From Mermis nigrescens (lineage: Eukaryota; Nematoda; Enoplea; Mermithida; Mermithidae), in contig JAVLUZ010000223.1 of NCBI GenBank assembly GCA_036768485.1, forward strand, positions 1,567,893-1,631,892: a stretch of DNA of 64,000 nt, written 5' to 3'. Below the pieces are notes generated by a model. It ran no database searches, was not told the origin of the DNA, and saw only the letters and a program-made list of their open reading frames with translations. Every line of letters begins with the position of its first letter. Positions within the stretch are counted from its first letter, which is position 1. This document shows, one piece after another, positions 24,801 through 35,800 of the stretch. The translations under genes and the position numbers were made by a program.

Positions 24801-26139
24801 GGGGGTCTTTTGATTCTAGGAGAAGATTCAGACTCTACCGCCCCGAAGCCTGTGTTTGCCTAAAATTCATTAAAGATTTTTTTTATAAATTTATCATATT
24901 ATTCGTGCGAGGTTCTCTTGAAAAGGCCATTGCAATCTCGAAACGTGCTTTTTTCGCACCTTATCATTAATGCACGTTCTCTCATAATTATTAATCAGCG
25001 CGGCATATTATCATTAAATCGTTATTATTGCGTTTTTCAGCCAAAAATATTTGCATAATATACCACGTATGTAAATAGAAATACGTCGTGCGACGCATTT
25101 TTTTCTCAGCCCGTAATAATTTCGTTTTTTCGTGCCAATAATAATTAGTTTTACTTTGAGTGAAGTTTTATCATCATCCGCCGCGCTTTTTCTCTCATTT
25201 TACCGCAATCTAATCGAAGACGATAAGACGAATGAAGCGAAATGAGAGAACTAGGACGGGCACCTGCTATGCATTTAGATAAGTTTATATACAGTAATCT
25301 TCAATATCCTTATGCCAACGGCCAATCGTGATAATGATAAGATATCAGTGAAAATTTTTTTCATTTCGCTTATTTTTCTCCCTTTTTCCCCTACAGTAAG
25401 TAGGTAACTGAGTGAGTAATATCGTAGCACGCAAGTACTTGCTGATAAATGTCCATTCGACGAAAATTCTTCGTATCATTTTCTAATCATATTCGCTTCT
25501 ACGCGCCACTAAATCCTTTTAAGCTAATATAATAATACGAGATTGGACAAAAAAATTTTTTATTCTAGCTCGACCATAATTACGCGATCCGCGTCATGGT
25601 TCGCCTCCAAAAAAATTTGCATAAATTAGCATATTGATAAGCGACGATACGTCGATTCGCGTGGCGACTGTTGCTCACTACTATTGTTGGCTTGCGGAAT
25701 TTGTCTTTTTTCGGGCGTCTAGGATTCGTCTTTTTTTCTGGCCCAAATTTTCATTCAATTTACTCGTTTTAGCCGCCGGCAATCGTATCAAATATCCGTC
25801 CGTTTTTTTGGCGCATTTTCCTCAATAATACAAATTTTTTTAAGTATTTGCGAATCCCACTCGACTAGTTTACTAATTAAGAATCGGATGATATTAGACG
25901 ATTGGAACACCTGCCATTTCCTATTAGCCACTTTGATGGCTTGGCTCGTATTCTTATGTTTTTTCGACTAAATTGAACGCATTGAGGAGAAGTAATTAAT
26001 TTCGTGTTACCTGAATATTTAATTGCTCGCAAGCTTAATTAATCTTATTTTTCGCGCCGTTTTAATTTTCAAATATTTAATGTAAAAAGGTACTTTATTC
26101 GATTAAACGATTTCTTTTGTGGGTGGCGGTAGAATGGAA
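21831..26139. other. Gene-poor region, nothing recognised
   Basis: About 4.3 kb of AT-rich DNA without the repeat families seen elsewhere. Open frames up to about 80 codons carry no motif. Unseen exons or regulatory elements cannot be excluded. Confidence 0.45.
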
Positions 26140-26345
26140 AGATGGAAAATTTTAAGAGGAAAATGAGGCAAAATAAAGGCGGAAAATGAGTGAAAAACGG
26201 AAATATTTTTCAAGAAAAGTACTTGCTTGGAACGACCTGAAACAGCGGTTTAATGCAGTTTTCAACTTATTTTAGCATTTATTCCAGTTATTGAGGTAAT
26301 TTTGGCCCAAAACTCACTAAGTGACCCCCTCAAACCGGCTTACCC
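26140..26345 (-). repeat. Family-B repeat copy
   Basis: Reverse copy containing GGAAAATGAGTGAAAAACGG, TTGGCCCAAAACTC and GTGACCCCCTCAAACCGGC. Confidence 0.45.
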
Positions 26346-26378
26346 GCCCAAACGGTAACGCTGTGCTTCTATGGTACC

Positions 26379-27943
26379 TACTGTTAAAAAAATGTTGTAA
26401 GTACACAAAAAAGTTGTGAGTAATTGGCTGCCACAACTTTTATGTGTCTTGGTTACACAACAATATTCTGTAGGTGCTACATAAGAAAGCAATCTATACA
26501 ACAAAATATTATTGTGTCGAGCCAACGTAATTTGTTCTGTAGATCCAACACAACTTTCAATCCTCCAGAATATCGATTTTTGGGCCCCAATCTGAAAGCT
26601 TTATTTAGACGCTAAATAACACACATTTGATGATAGGTACAACGCAAACAAGAGAAATGAAAAAATGCACTAGTCAGTTTTCTGAACCAAATTCGTTTCT
26701 CCTTGGCTTAAAGAACTGACCAATGAATTTTGACATCGGATATATAAGGTCACATTTGAAATAACAAACATTAATATTGAGCAAAGATTAACTGGGTATT
26801 CACACAAAACAATAATGATCAAGAGAAAATGCACAAGAACTTACATTAAAACACCAAATTTAAGCAATGTGATATCATTAGAAACGAGAGAAGCAAATTG
26901 TAAGAAAAAAATAGAGTCAAACATGTTTCAAGATTTTATTAAAGAGAACAGCAGTCTAAGTTTTTCTCATGTTTCGAAAATAGTCGCAAAAACTCAATAT
27001 CCACGTACAAAATTGTGATTTTTCTTAACTTTCCAATGTCTATTTTAATCATAATAATTTTATACGTCATTTTTCAAAAACCCCCAAATTTATGAAATTT
27101 TGCCTGAAAAATTGCTTGTCCTATAAGAATTTCACTAAACATCAATTGGGAATGAAAAACAATTAGTGCGTAGATTATATTGAAGATATCTACCATTTTT
27201 AAGAGTCACTTTTGACATATAAATATGTCTTCCGGTCGGTTCAAGATAAAGAAGTTAAGAAGTTAATCTATTCAGCATGCAGCATTGGAAAAATGTTATC
27301 AAAGCCTGACAACTGCTAGCGAAGAAGGATCACGAGCAATAACATTCGCTATTGAAGACAAGGTCATTAAAATAAGCTTGCCTTAATAGCAAGTAAAGAA
27401 ATGCACGCAAAATCACTCGAATAGTAAAACAGAAAGAGTCAATAAAACCATTTACATAACAAGATCCGATCAATTTAAGCTGAATTCAGCCACAATCATA
27501 TTGAATAAGAGTAAATACAGGTATATAATAAATAAATATATTAATGTCAGTATTATCTATCTCGGAAAAATAAATATTTAATCAAAAATTGAAAAATCAT
27601 TAGGTATAAAAACACACAGCACACAAACTGACGAATGTGCTCCAAACTGCTGCATTCACCACCATTCGTTCCATCACAACTGCGAGTATGAAGTAGGTTA
27701 CCTACACTTTCATCTTAGTACTGGTTACGATGAATCATGTTTTCTGCTATGAGCGGTCATGTGCACATCAACCTGAGCCTAATCAATATGCGCCATAGCT
27801 TGTAGGCAGAACACAAAAAAGTTGTGTTGGATAAACAGACATCCGAATCGTTAAGTACCTACACAATATTTTTGTGTCCATGGAACAGATTTGTAGCTTG
27901 GACACAATTTTATTGTGCAGGTACAACGATTTTTTTTACAGTG
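26379..27943. mobile_element. TIR element F with CACTGTAAAAAAA ends
   Basis: About 1.57 kb. The left end TACTGTTAAAAAAATGTTGT and the right end (complement CACTGTAAAAAAAATCGTTG) form a ~40-bp imperfect inverted repeat. Subterminal ACACAA/TTGTGT words follow on both sides. The interior (about 26620-27780) has no credible transposase; a 67-codon frame at 26815-27018 has no recognised motif. No target-site duplication could be read. Superfamily unassigned. Confidence 0.65.
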
Positions 27944-27945
27944 AA

Positions 27946-28098
27946 CATACATGGGCAGCAGCAACAAAATTCTGGAGGTCCGATGGGGCCGAATTGTAAA
28001 AATAGCACCAAAAATTCAAGTCGGGAAGTCTATCGATTTTTGGAGGTCTTCTGGATTTGGGTGGGGGATACAGATCCCCAGACACCCACGCTTGTATA
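27946..28098 (+). mobile_element. MITE-A short subfamily copy (core 3)
   Basis: Begins CATACATGGGCAGCAGC directly after element F, with core GATGGGGCCGAATTGTAAAAATAGCACC, and ends near ACGCTTGTATA. No duplication is visible. Confidence 0.7.
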
Positions 28099-29169
28099 TT
28101 GTACCGACCGATCTTCTGAATTTTGGACGCATACCTTATTTTTGAATTATCCTGAATTTTAATTTTCTTCTAATCAATCGAATTTTTTTCCGATTCGCGA
28201 TTAGAGATCGTTCGAAATTGCCTAATAAGCAATCTTGTACCTTAATGATGCGGAAAAAGTTCGCCGAGTCGTGGGGGCTTTGAAGGCTCAGAACTTAACT
28301 CCTCTCCTGCCCTTTTTTCTTAAGAATTGAACTTTATTTATGTTTTTTTCTGATAGTTTCTGCGAATATGTCTGAACTATGTAAACAATATTTATAGTCA
28401 TCAAGACTTGATTAGTTTTTTAGTTTGGCAAGAACATCCGACGCCTCAATTTTAGGCCAGAACGTTTTTAATCGGAAAATCGGTATTTTTTTAATTTCTA
28501 ATACTGACTAGCCTTCATCTTAAAAACAATCTGTACCTTCTAGCATACATGAGCAAGGTAGAGGTAGCCAGAAGGGGGTAACTCTGGAAATAAGTAAATA
28601 GTGATCATTGTTTTTTGTACAAGGTCTCTTCGTCCTTGTACAAAGTTGGTACTCAAAGTATGTGTATATTCTGTAAATGTAAATTTTTGGGCACCTGCTA
28701 TAATATGGTGCAGTAGCACGTTACGTGCGATAAATTGTCTTTTTTGACCTTCACTAATAATGTTAAGCCAATTATGGGTTTCTAGCATTTAAAAATACAA
28801 AAATTCGTCAATACGGTGCGGGGCGCCGGAAAAGTTTGATATATTTACCGTTTTTAGGCATAATTTTTGACATTTTTTTCGTCGCAAGCTTAAAAATTGC
28901 CTTGAAGCTCCTTTCGTTTTCTCTAAATCGCCCGAAAAAAATTTTTCCAAAGCATTAGGTAGGAATAATACCCCCTCTCAGCGCCCCTATACCCATGTTT
29001 GCCTTCTGGACTGCTAACAAATTCGTAAAACATTTTGTTTCATGTCTATTAATTAAAAGTGCACAGAATGCATAAATCTGCACATTTAACTTGTTAAAAT
29101 GAAATAATCCAAAAAATTAAAAAAATTATTGCACTGCGAAAAAAAATTCTGAAATAAATTGCATAATTT
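28099..29169. other. Intergenic, nothing recognised
   Basis: AT-rich sequence; a GGGGCGCCGG patch near 28815 recalls the GCGC words of family D but is not a clear copy. Confidence 0.4.
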
Positions 29170-29610
29170 TTTCTCATATCAGCCACGGTTTTTTTGTATT
29201 CGACAAAGATTTTTCCCCTTGCAGGAAGACTTTTCAGGACCATACTATAAAAAAATAAGAAATTCGCAAAATTTTCGGCGCTTCGCGCCGAAATGAGTAA
29301 TTGCCCGTCCTATACATCTTAATAATGTCAGATTTCGCATTTAGAAAGAAAAAATGTCAAATTTTCCAACATTTGGTATTTTTCTCATCAGAAACCCGTA
29401 AATGGGCAAAAATACACTAACAAAGTTCGAAAAACCACTGTACTTGATTACAGTACCCAAAAATTTGTGTGTACAAAATGTACACAGACTTATGGGGGAC
29501 CATCTTAGTATATTTATCAAGGAACCTTGTACAAAAAACACTGATTTCAGTGCAAATTCGCGCAAGGCTGAACCGTTAATGTGCATGAATTCACTTTGAA
29601 ACCCTTGCAA
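29170..29610 (+). repeat. Family-D repeat copy 2
   Basis: About 440 bp homologous to 15384-15860: CGGCGCTTCGCGCCGAAATG, CAAAAATTTGTGTGTAC and GGGGGACCATCTTAG. Confidence 0.6.
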
Positions 29611-29805
29611 TTTCTGCCGATTGTTAAACATGATGCTTAAGAACATGAAAGGGAATAATTAACAAAATCGGCTTTCTAGTCGAAATTAATATTACGTCAA
29701 GCTAATGTGCTGCATAAATGTAATACTATGTTCGTTAAGATATATTGACTTGGTTGTATGACTCAGAAGAAGCTTTAAACTGGAACTTATTCAGCGCTTT
29801 AATTA

Positions 29806-30319
29806 CTATAGTCTGTTCCATTCCAAACGGCCCATTTTTGCTTTACGGCTTACTACTGTAGCAGAATATTTTACGGGTAAGGTTGTTGCGGCAGTCACTT
29901 ACATGCGACACGTGTTAAGAAAAACACTTTAATCATCAATAAGAGTTCAAATCGATCATCTATTACGGGAGCATACTTAAAGATGCCGTTTGTGCAGTGA
30001 AACATCATTACAGTAACAAGCATACTGGGCAGCACCAAAATTCTGAGTGGGGGGGGGGTGCAAGATTTTTGAAAGGTCAAAAAATGGCCTTAAAAATGGT
30101 GGTATAGCGAAATAACACCATTTTTAAATGTTTCTCAACGAGCACTATCCATTGGCATCAAAAAATTGCAAAAAAAACAAAAAAATTTCAAAAATTGAAT
30201 TCTGAGGGGTATTTTTGTTTCTGGGGGGTGCATAGTCCCCCAAACCCCCCCCCTCCCACGCCCAGGTATGATAACAAGACTGGCGAAAAATGGGCCGTTT
30301 GGAAGGGAACAGACAATAG
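29806..30319. mobile_element. TIR element G with a nested MITE-A
   Basis: 514 bp. Ends CTATAGTCTGTTCCATTCC and CTATTGTCTGTTCCCTTCC (complement) continue as AAACGGCCCATTTTT on both sides, about 35 bp of inverted repeat. The flanks TTTAATTA and TTTAAAAA share six of eight bases, so a duplication is possible. Removing the nested MITE leaves about 256 bp. Confidence 0.75.
30021..30270 (+). mobile_element. MITE-A copy nested in element G
   Basis: 250 bp, CATACTGGGCAGC...GCCCAGGTATG. The flanks GTAACAAG and ATAACAAG form an 8-bp duplication with one mismatch. Confidence 0.88.
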
Positions 30320-31876
30320 TTTAAAAAAGCAAGCGTGAAATTTTTGAGCTAGAATAAAGTCACAATAGTTGAATGTATAGGTTAAATAGCATATGATTCC
30401 ATAAGACTTTTATTAATCACCGATGACAAATTTTATTCTTAATAACTGGTCTTAAAAATTTGTGCCGCGTTTTGGTTTTCTGCTTAAAAACTTGGTTAAT
30501 AATTTTTCTTACGTATACTTTTTCTTTACTCTTTATAACATGCAATTTGATTTCGTCGCGATTTTTGATAGTAGGAAGGAAATATTTTAAAATTATTCAA
30601 ATTGAAAAAAGATGTCAACAACGAAATTGACGGACGGTGTTTAATGCTCAAAACTACTGGGAAAGGAAAAACGCAATTTTATCGACGATAAGTTGAACGG
30701 TGGAAAAATTTTTTGATGTGATTTCAGTAAACGTCAATAAGACGATAATTCGATATCGTCGACGATGAATTAGACCATCGTTGACGGTTCGATAAATCGT
30801 TGTTAACATTGTTCACTCGTATTTCATTTTTAAAATTATTGTTATTTTTTAAATTATATTTACTTTTTTATTTTTCATTTTTATTTCATTTTATTTTGTT
30901 TCATTTTTCATTTTATTCCACTCGCTGCGTCTCTAATTCTTTGCTTTACTTTTAGACATGCAATAGCTCAAAATTTTGGCGGTGGCTAATCGTTCATGAG
31001 GGGAGGGGGAAGGTTTAAACGACCTTATATTTTTTTATGAAAACGGTAAAAAAGGCACTAAAAAATGACTTAAAAACGCAATTTTTTGCTAAAATATGAG
31101 GCAGGGTAAAAAATTTCGACCTTCTGATTATTTAACGCTCTTTGAAATTATTTATCGGATGCTATAAAAATATAATTTATTCCATTTTATTGTGTCTTAC
31201 ATGGTTCCTTTTGTCGTTTCAGCATTTGTTGTGTTTTGCTTGTGTTCATTGTGATTAAAGTCTTTTTTAGGTTTCTTTTTGCTGGGGTGACGAGATTATT
31301 GAATATTTTTGGGCTGATTAACCAATTTTGTAATCATAAAGTTTTGGGTTAGAAAAAGCATCGATTTGACAAGAATTATGCTTTTAAATTTTGTTATGCT
31401 GACGAATTTGACGATTTTTGAAAACTAAGGCACATCGCCTTAAGCAAAAAATACATATTGACGGATAATCTGGCATAAGTTATTCATTGTAAAAGAGATA
31501 ACGTCGTAGTCAGTATTTTAAAGATATTTCAGCAATTTACTAGTAAAATTTTTTATTTTTCATCATAATTTTGTTAATAAACTCCTAGTTGTTTAAATAC
31601 GCAGGTAAATGGTGGAATTTGAAAGGCTCCCTCGAGTTAAGACTTGGAAAATTTACGATGCTAGATAATCATTTCCTTTATGTGAAAACTTTTGTCTTTA
31701 TAATCCTTCTCAAAAATAAATGACGCTTGCGGATAATTCTCTAGGCAATTTTTGACGCGTAACCCATGCAAAAATTACAACGCTACGGTATCCACGATGT
31801 ATATTTTCGTCTCGCTCGACTTCGTCACATCACCTATATTATCCTTCTTTTAACACTTGTTTCGCCGATCTTGTCC
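30320..31876. other. Intergenic; weak family-B fragment
   Basis: AT-rich DNA. A family-B-like remnant lies at about 30960-31110 (GCAATAGCTCAAAATTTTGG, AAAACGGTAAAAAAGG). Short ATCGTCGACGAT palindromic words occur near 30750. No gene seen. Confidence 0.4.
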
Positions 31877-32048
31877 AGGCACGTATCCCTGGGGGAATGA
31901 GAGAGGGTTCGGACCCCCCAAAATTCAGAAAAATCGGAAAAAAAGGACTTTTCAAACGTTATTTTGTGCTATTTTTGGCCTTTTTGGGCTTAGTCCCCCT
32001 AAAAATTGGTGTTGGTCCACCCAAAATAGGACGGACAGCTACGTGCCT
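31877..32048 (+). mobile_element. MITE-H copy 1
   Basis: 172 bp with perfect 9-bp inverted ends AGGCACGTA/TACGTGCCT. The core GGGTTCGGACCCCCC-AAATTCAGAAAAATCGG is shared with 33504-33667. Confidence 0.8.
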
Positions 32049-32058
32049 GGTATTGTCC

Positions 32059-32175
32059 GTACATGGGCAGCAAACAGAATTCTGGAGTTTCGATCTTATA
32101 GGATTGCCAAAAATAGCAGCAAGAATTCATTCTTAAGTCTATCAATTTTTGGAGGGTCTTTCAACTTCTCGGTAA
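32059..32175 (+). mobile_element. MITE-A fragment (3' end lost)
   Basis: Starts GTACATGGGCAGCAAACAG and has the short-subfamily core (GATTGCCAAAAATAGCAGC), but no recognisable right terminus. Confidence 0.55.
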
Positions 32176-32808
32176 GGTGGGTACGGTACCAACAGACTCT
32201 CACACGTTCTTGTCTGGTCCCACTTCGCTAGGCCCACCATGTTTCGCTGGACCCACTGTCCTACTAGACCCACCGTTCCAGTAACCACTTTTCGTATTTG
32301 CGTATAATTTTGGACAGCTACGCCCATTTATTGATTATGCACAGGGTGAGCTTTACCTATGCAATTATATTTTGCCAAGTAGAACATTTCAAATTTCCGA
32401 GTTGATTCATTTTGACAAACTTATTTACTGTACAGTTGTTCTTTTGCAGACAAAGTACTCACTAAAAAATATTTTCATGTCAGTTTAGTGGGCAAATTAG
32501 TAAATTTTTTCTAATCCTTTCTATCATATAATCCAGCTTCAAGCTGGTCTAATACGCGCATAAACCAAGCTTAGCATTCTTTTGTTATTTCAAATACATA
32601 TTAACTAGCTAATATTGTCGAAAGGCCGCTAATTAATTACTCGCGATTAACGCTTAATGTGCTTTGAACGTGACCGCAATTTTGAATGGCCCTTTACTCA
32701 ATGTCAGTGACCATTTTCGTTACAAGACCAAATTCACTAATTCATCTTTCAAATATTTTCGTTTCAAGACCAAATACGTTTGAAACTTGCCGCCGAGTTT
32801 CGTCTAAT
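32176..32808. other. GPCR 5' flank
   Basis: AT-rich upstream region with a short duplicated stretch (TTTTCGTTACAAGACC and TTTTCGTTTCAAGACC). The TTTCAAG before the chosen ATG could be a 3' splice or trans-splice site. An in-frame ATG at 32686 would add 41 residues without clear membrane or signal character. Confidence 0.35.
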
Positions 32809-35800
32809 ATGTTATACGATGATCTATTTAATGGATCGATTATTGACGACTACGCGCCGCTGAATCGGTCGCCGTCTTTGTCGACGACGACTACGACGCT
32901 TATAGTTTCTTTGGCGTCGCGGACGCTGAGCGGCGTCGGCGATGTCGATTTGACGACGGCGGCGGAAATCAACGCATGGCGCTGGACGACTTACGTCGCC
33001 GCCGGCTGTCCGCTATTGGCGCTGGCGACGGCGGCCATCGTCGTCAACGCCGTTATGCTGGCCAAATTTTGCCGCCGACGCGTCGACCGGTCGTTCACGG
33101 TCAACTTGCGCGTCACCGTATCGTTGACGGCGTCAGATTTGTGGGCGACGTTTTTGGTGGCGATCAGTTTGCTGGGCAACAGCGTCGCGCCGGTAAGACA
33201 GACACATTTTGAAATTGCGCGCTATGATAAAAAACAAGCTTTTGCTTTGTTTTTCTAACCTGTTGCCTGTTTCAAAATTCTTGGAATTTTTTACAGTAAG
33301 GTGATTCGAAGGCAGTAAGAATTCGGCTAATCGGCTTAAGGCCTTTCATCCGATTGGCTATAGCGTATTGCACGTATTTGGTTCTAAACCTCTAGCTTTG
33401 GCATTCTGGGTCAGTCTGGCTCTTAGGAGCTGTGAGAGCTTAACCAGCAGCTTCGCGGAAGAAAAATACTTATCAGGCGTGGAATCGACTACTCCGTATT
33501 TTCAGGCACGTATCTCTGCAGGGGGAATGAGGAGGGGTTCGGACCCCCCGAAATTCAGAAAAATCGGACTTTTTAAACGTTCTTTTATACTATTGTTAGC
33601 CTTTTTGGGCTTAGCCCCCCAAAATTGGTGTTGGTCCCCCCAAAATAGGACGGCCAGCTACGTGCCTACTGCCTGCATATTTTGCGCTGTGAAGTGAGTG
33701 TCAATTTTGTTGGACAACTTGGGGAAGCCGCGGCGAAGTTTAGAATATTACGTAGCTTATTGTACAATCAGCGAATCGGTTGATGCGAGAGGCGGATACT
33801 AAAAAACTGCTCTTTGCCGATTGCTGAAATCTCAATACTTTCGAATTACCGTACTGTAAAAAAAGCCTTAAGAATTTTGACAGGCTATATTGCATGAAAA
33901 CGATCGGCAATCGAAAGTGCTTATTATATTTCCACTGCTCGACCGACGACTCGGGTCACTCGGTACTTCATTGCGCAACGGAGAAATCGAATGTTAAAAG
34001 TTGTTTTTTTCGTGCACTATGTTAAAAAGGTCTATAAATTTAAATTTTTGCGCAACTTTACGACTTATTAAGACAGCTTTAAAATTTGCAAGAATTTATA
34101 ACTTAGTTTACAACTTTACGACTTTAAAGGAATTTGGAGTATATTGAGAATAAGGTGACCTTGTAAAATTTTCAAAAAAACGTGATTTTATGCCTTTTCA
34201 AACAATAATCTTTAACTTAGAAGTCGAAAAAACTGTCGGAAAACATGTGAGTGAAAAAAATTTTCGAAAAAAAATTTTTTCAAAGATTTTTTCACTCTCA
34301 TGGTTGACAGATCGTGTTTTCAACATCTACGTTATAGATTGTTGCTTGAAAAGGCATAAAATCACGTTTTTTTTTGAAAATTTGACATTTCAACATCAAA
34401 TCATCTATACATCGACCTAAGCATCTATACATCGACTTGAGCGGGAGCGACCTCGACCTAAGCAGCTTTAAACACCTTTTCAGATATACTAAACCTAAGC
34501 CTAAGTATAATATAAGTAAAAACGGCTAATATTGAGAATAGCCCAGTTCGTCTTAATTAATTTGTTATCCTTAAACACATGAAGTTCAACAGCCTGTAAC
34601 TCGGTCAATAATGCCGACCGACACCTAATTCTTTCAGATTTGAATTCCTTGACCCTTAATTAGATTAAATCATCCATGCAAAGTTAATTTCTAGGAGGTC
34701 ACCTTATTCTCAATATTAGCCAGGAGTTTCATCGAGCGAAGGTAGTGAAGGGTTCTTCTGTGCGCTTTCACGCGTCTTTCGATTATTGGATACTTAACTG
34801 AATCAATTCTTTCAAAAAACGAAGTGATAAAAAGAAAAAGTTTTTATTTTTTCTAACACGAAAAACTGATTTAGTTTAGGCTAACAAAGACATATGGACC
34901 ATTAAATCTGCCTCCTAAATGTGGGCAGTTTCATTTTGCCTTATAAGATTAGAATAAAATGACACTGCGTTTAGTGGAGATCTTCGTGAAAATGGTCCTT
35001 GAGTGGCTCAGTTTATAGCCTATGGCTTCCTTTATAGCGTAACACTCCAAAATTATTCATTGCAGTTCGTTTTCCTTTAAAATTATGGCATTGTTTGAAT
35101 TATCTCTTCCTTGAAAACAACTTTGGCTGCCGCTTTTCTCTTCACGGAAAATTTAATCCTACGCATAGAGCTTAGTGAGACAATCGAAATTTAATTGTAA
35201 AAGCATTAAAAAATAATCAATTGTATAGGGATTTGCCCGCAAGGAGATCCACGATATGCCGGCCCTGTCTTGCGGTATGCTGCTTGTCGAGGCGTTAAGA
35301 TTGGGGGCCATAGTGACGTCCGTGATGCACATGGTGGCGTTGGGCTTTAATCAGTGCTTCAGTATTTTGGATCCTTTTGCGCACAAAGTGGCGGTGACCG
35401 ACCAAATTTGCAAATTTACGCTTATCAGCCTGTGGGTCGCCCCCGCCCTTGGCTTTCTACTCTATTTTTCCACAATTCCTGGTCAAGGATTCAGGTAAAC
35501 ATAGATTTAAACATCCGTCTAAAATCAAGTTTAAACTTCAACTAATTAGCATAATTATGGTTTTCCTACTCTGAAATTAAAGCACTCTTTGTAACTTAAG
35601 GGCAAATTCTTCTTCAATATACTAACGACAAAATGTAACACGGATGACAATATATGTTTCTTGCGATTGTAAGACCCTAGAATGACTGCTGTGCTGAAGC
35701 CCGCTACAAGCTGCTGACCCCTTCCCCAGAATATCAATTTTTTAGAAAACTTAATTAAATGTGTTGTTTAAGCGTTTTTAACAACTTTTTAGCTCAAAAG

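Larger units (their letters stand above)
33193..35228 (+). other. GPCR intron 1
   Basis: GTAAGA donor, TATAG acceptor, phase 0, 2036 bp. It contains MITE-H copy 2 and foldback element I. Confidence 0.85.

Noticed and set aside
32976..33212. Alternative frames on both strands within GPCR exon 1
   Set aside because: Shadows of a GC-rich coding exon whose own frame shows TM1 and TM2.
35229..35255. Start of a separate gene at ATG 35256
   Set aside because: The frame is open upstream to a good acceptor at 35228 and joins GPCR exon 1 in phase.
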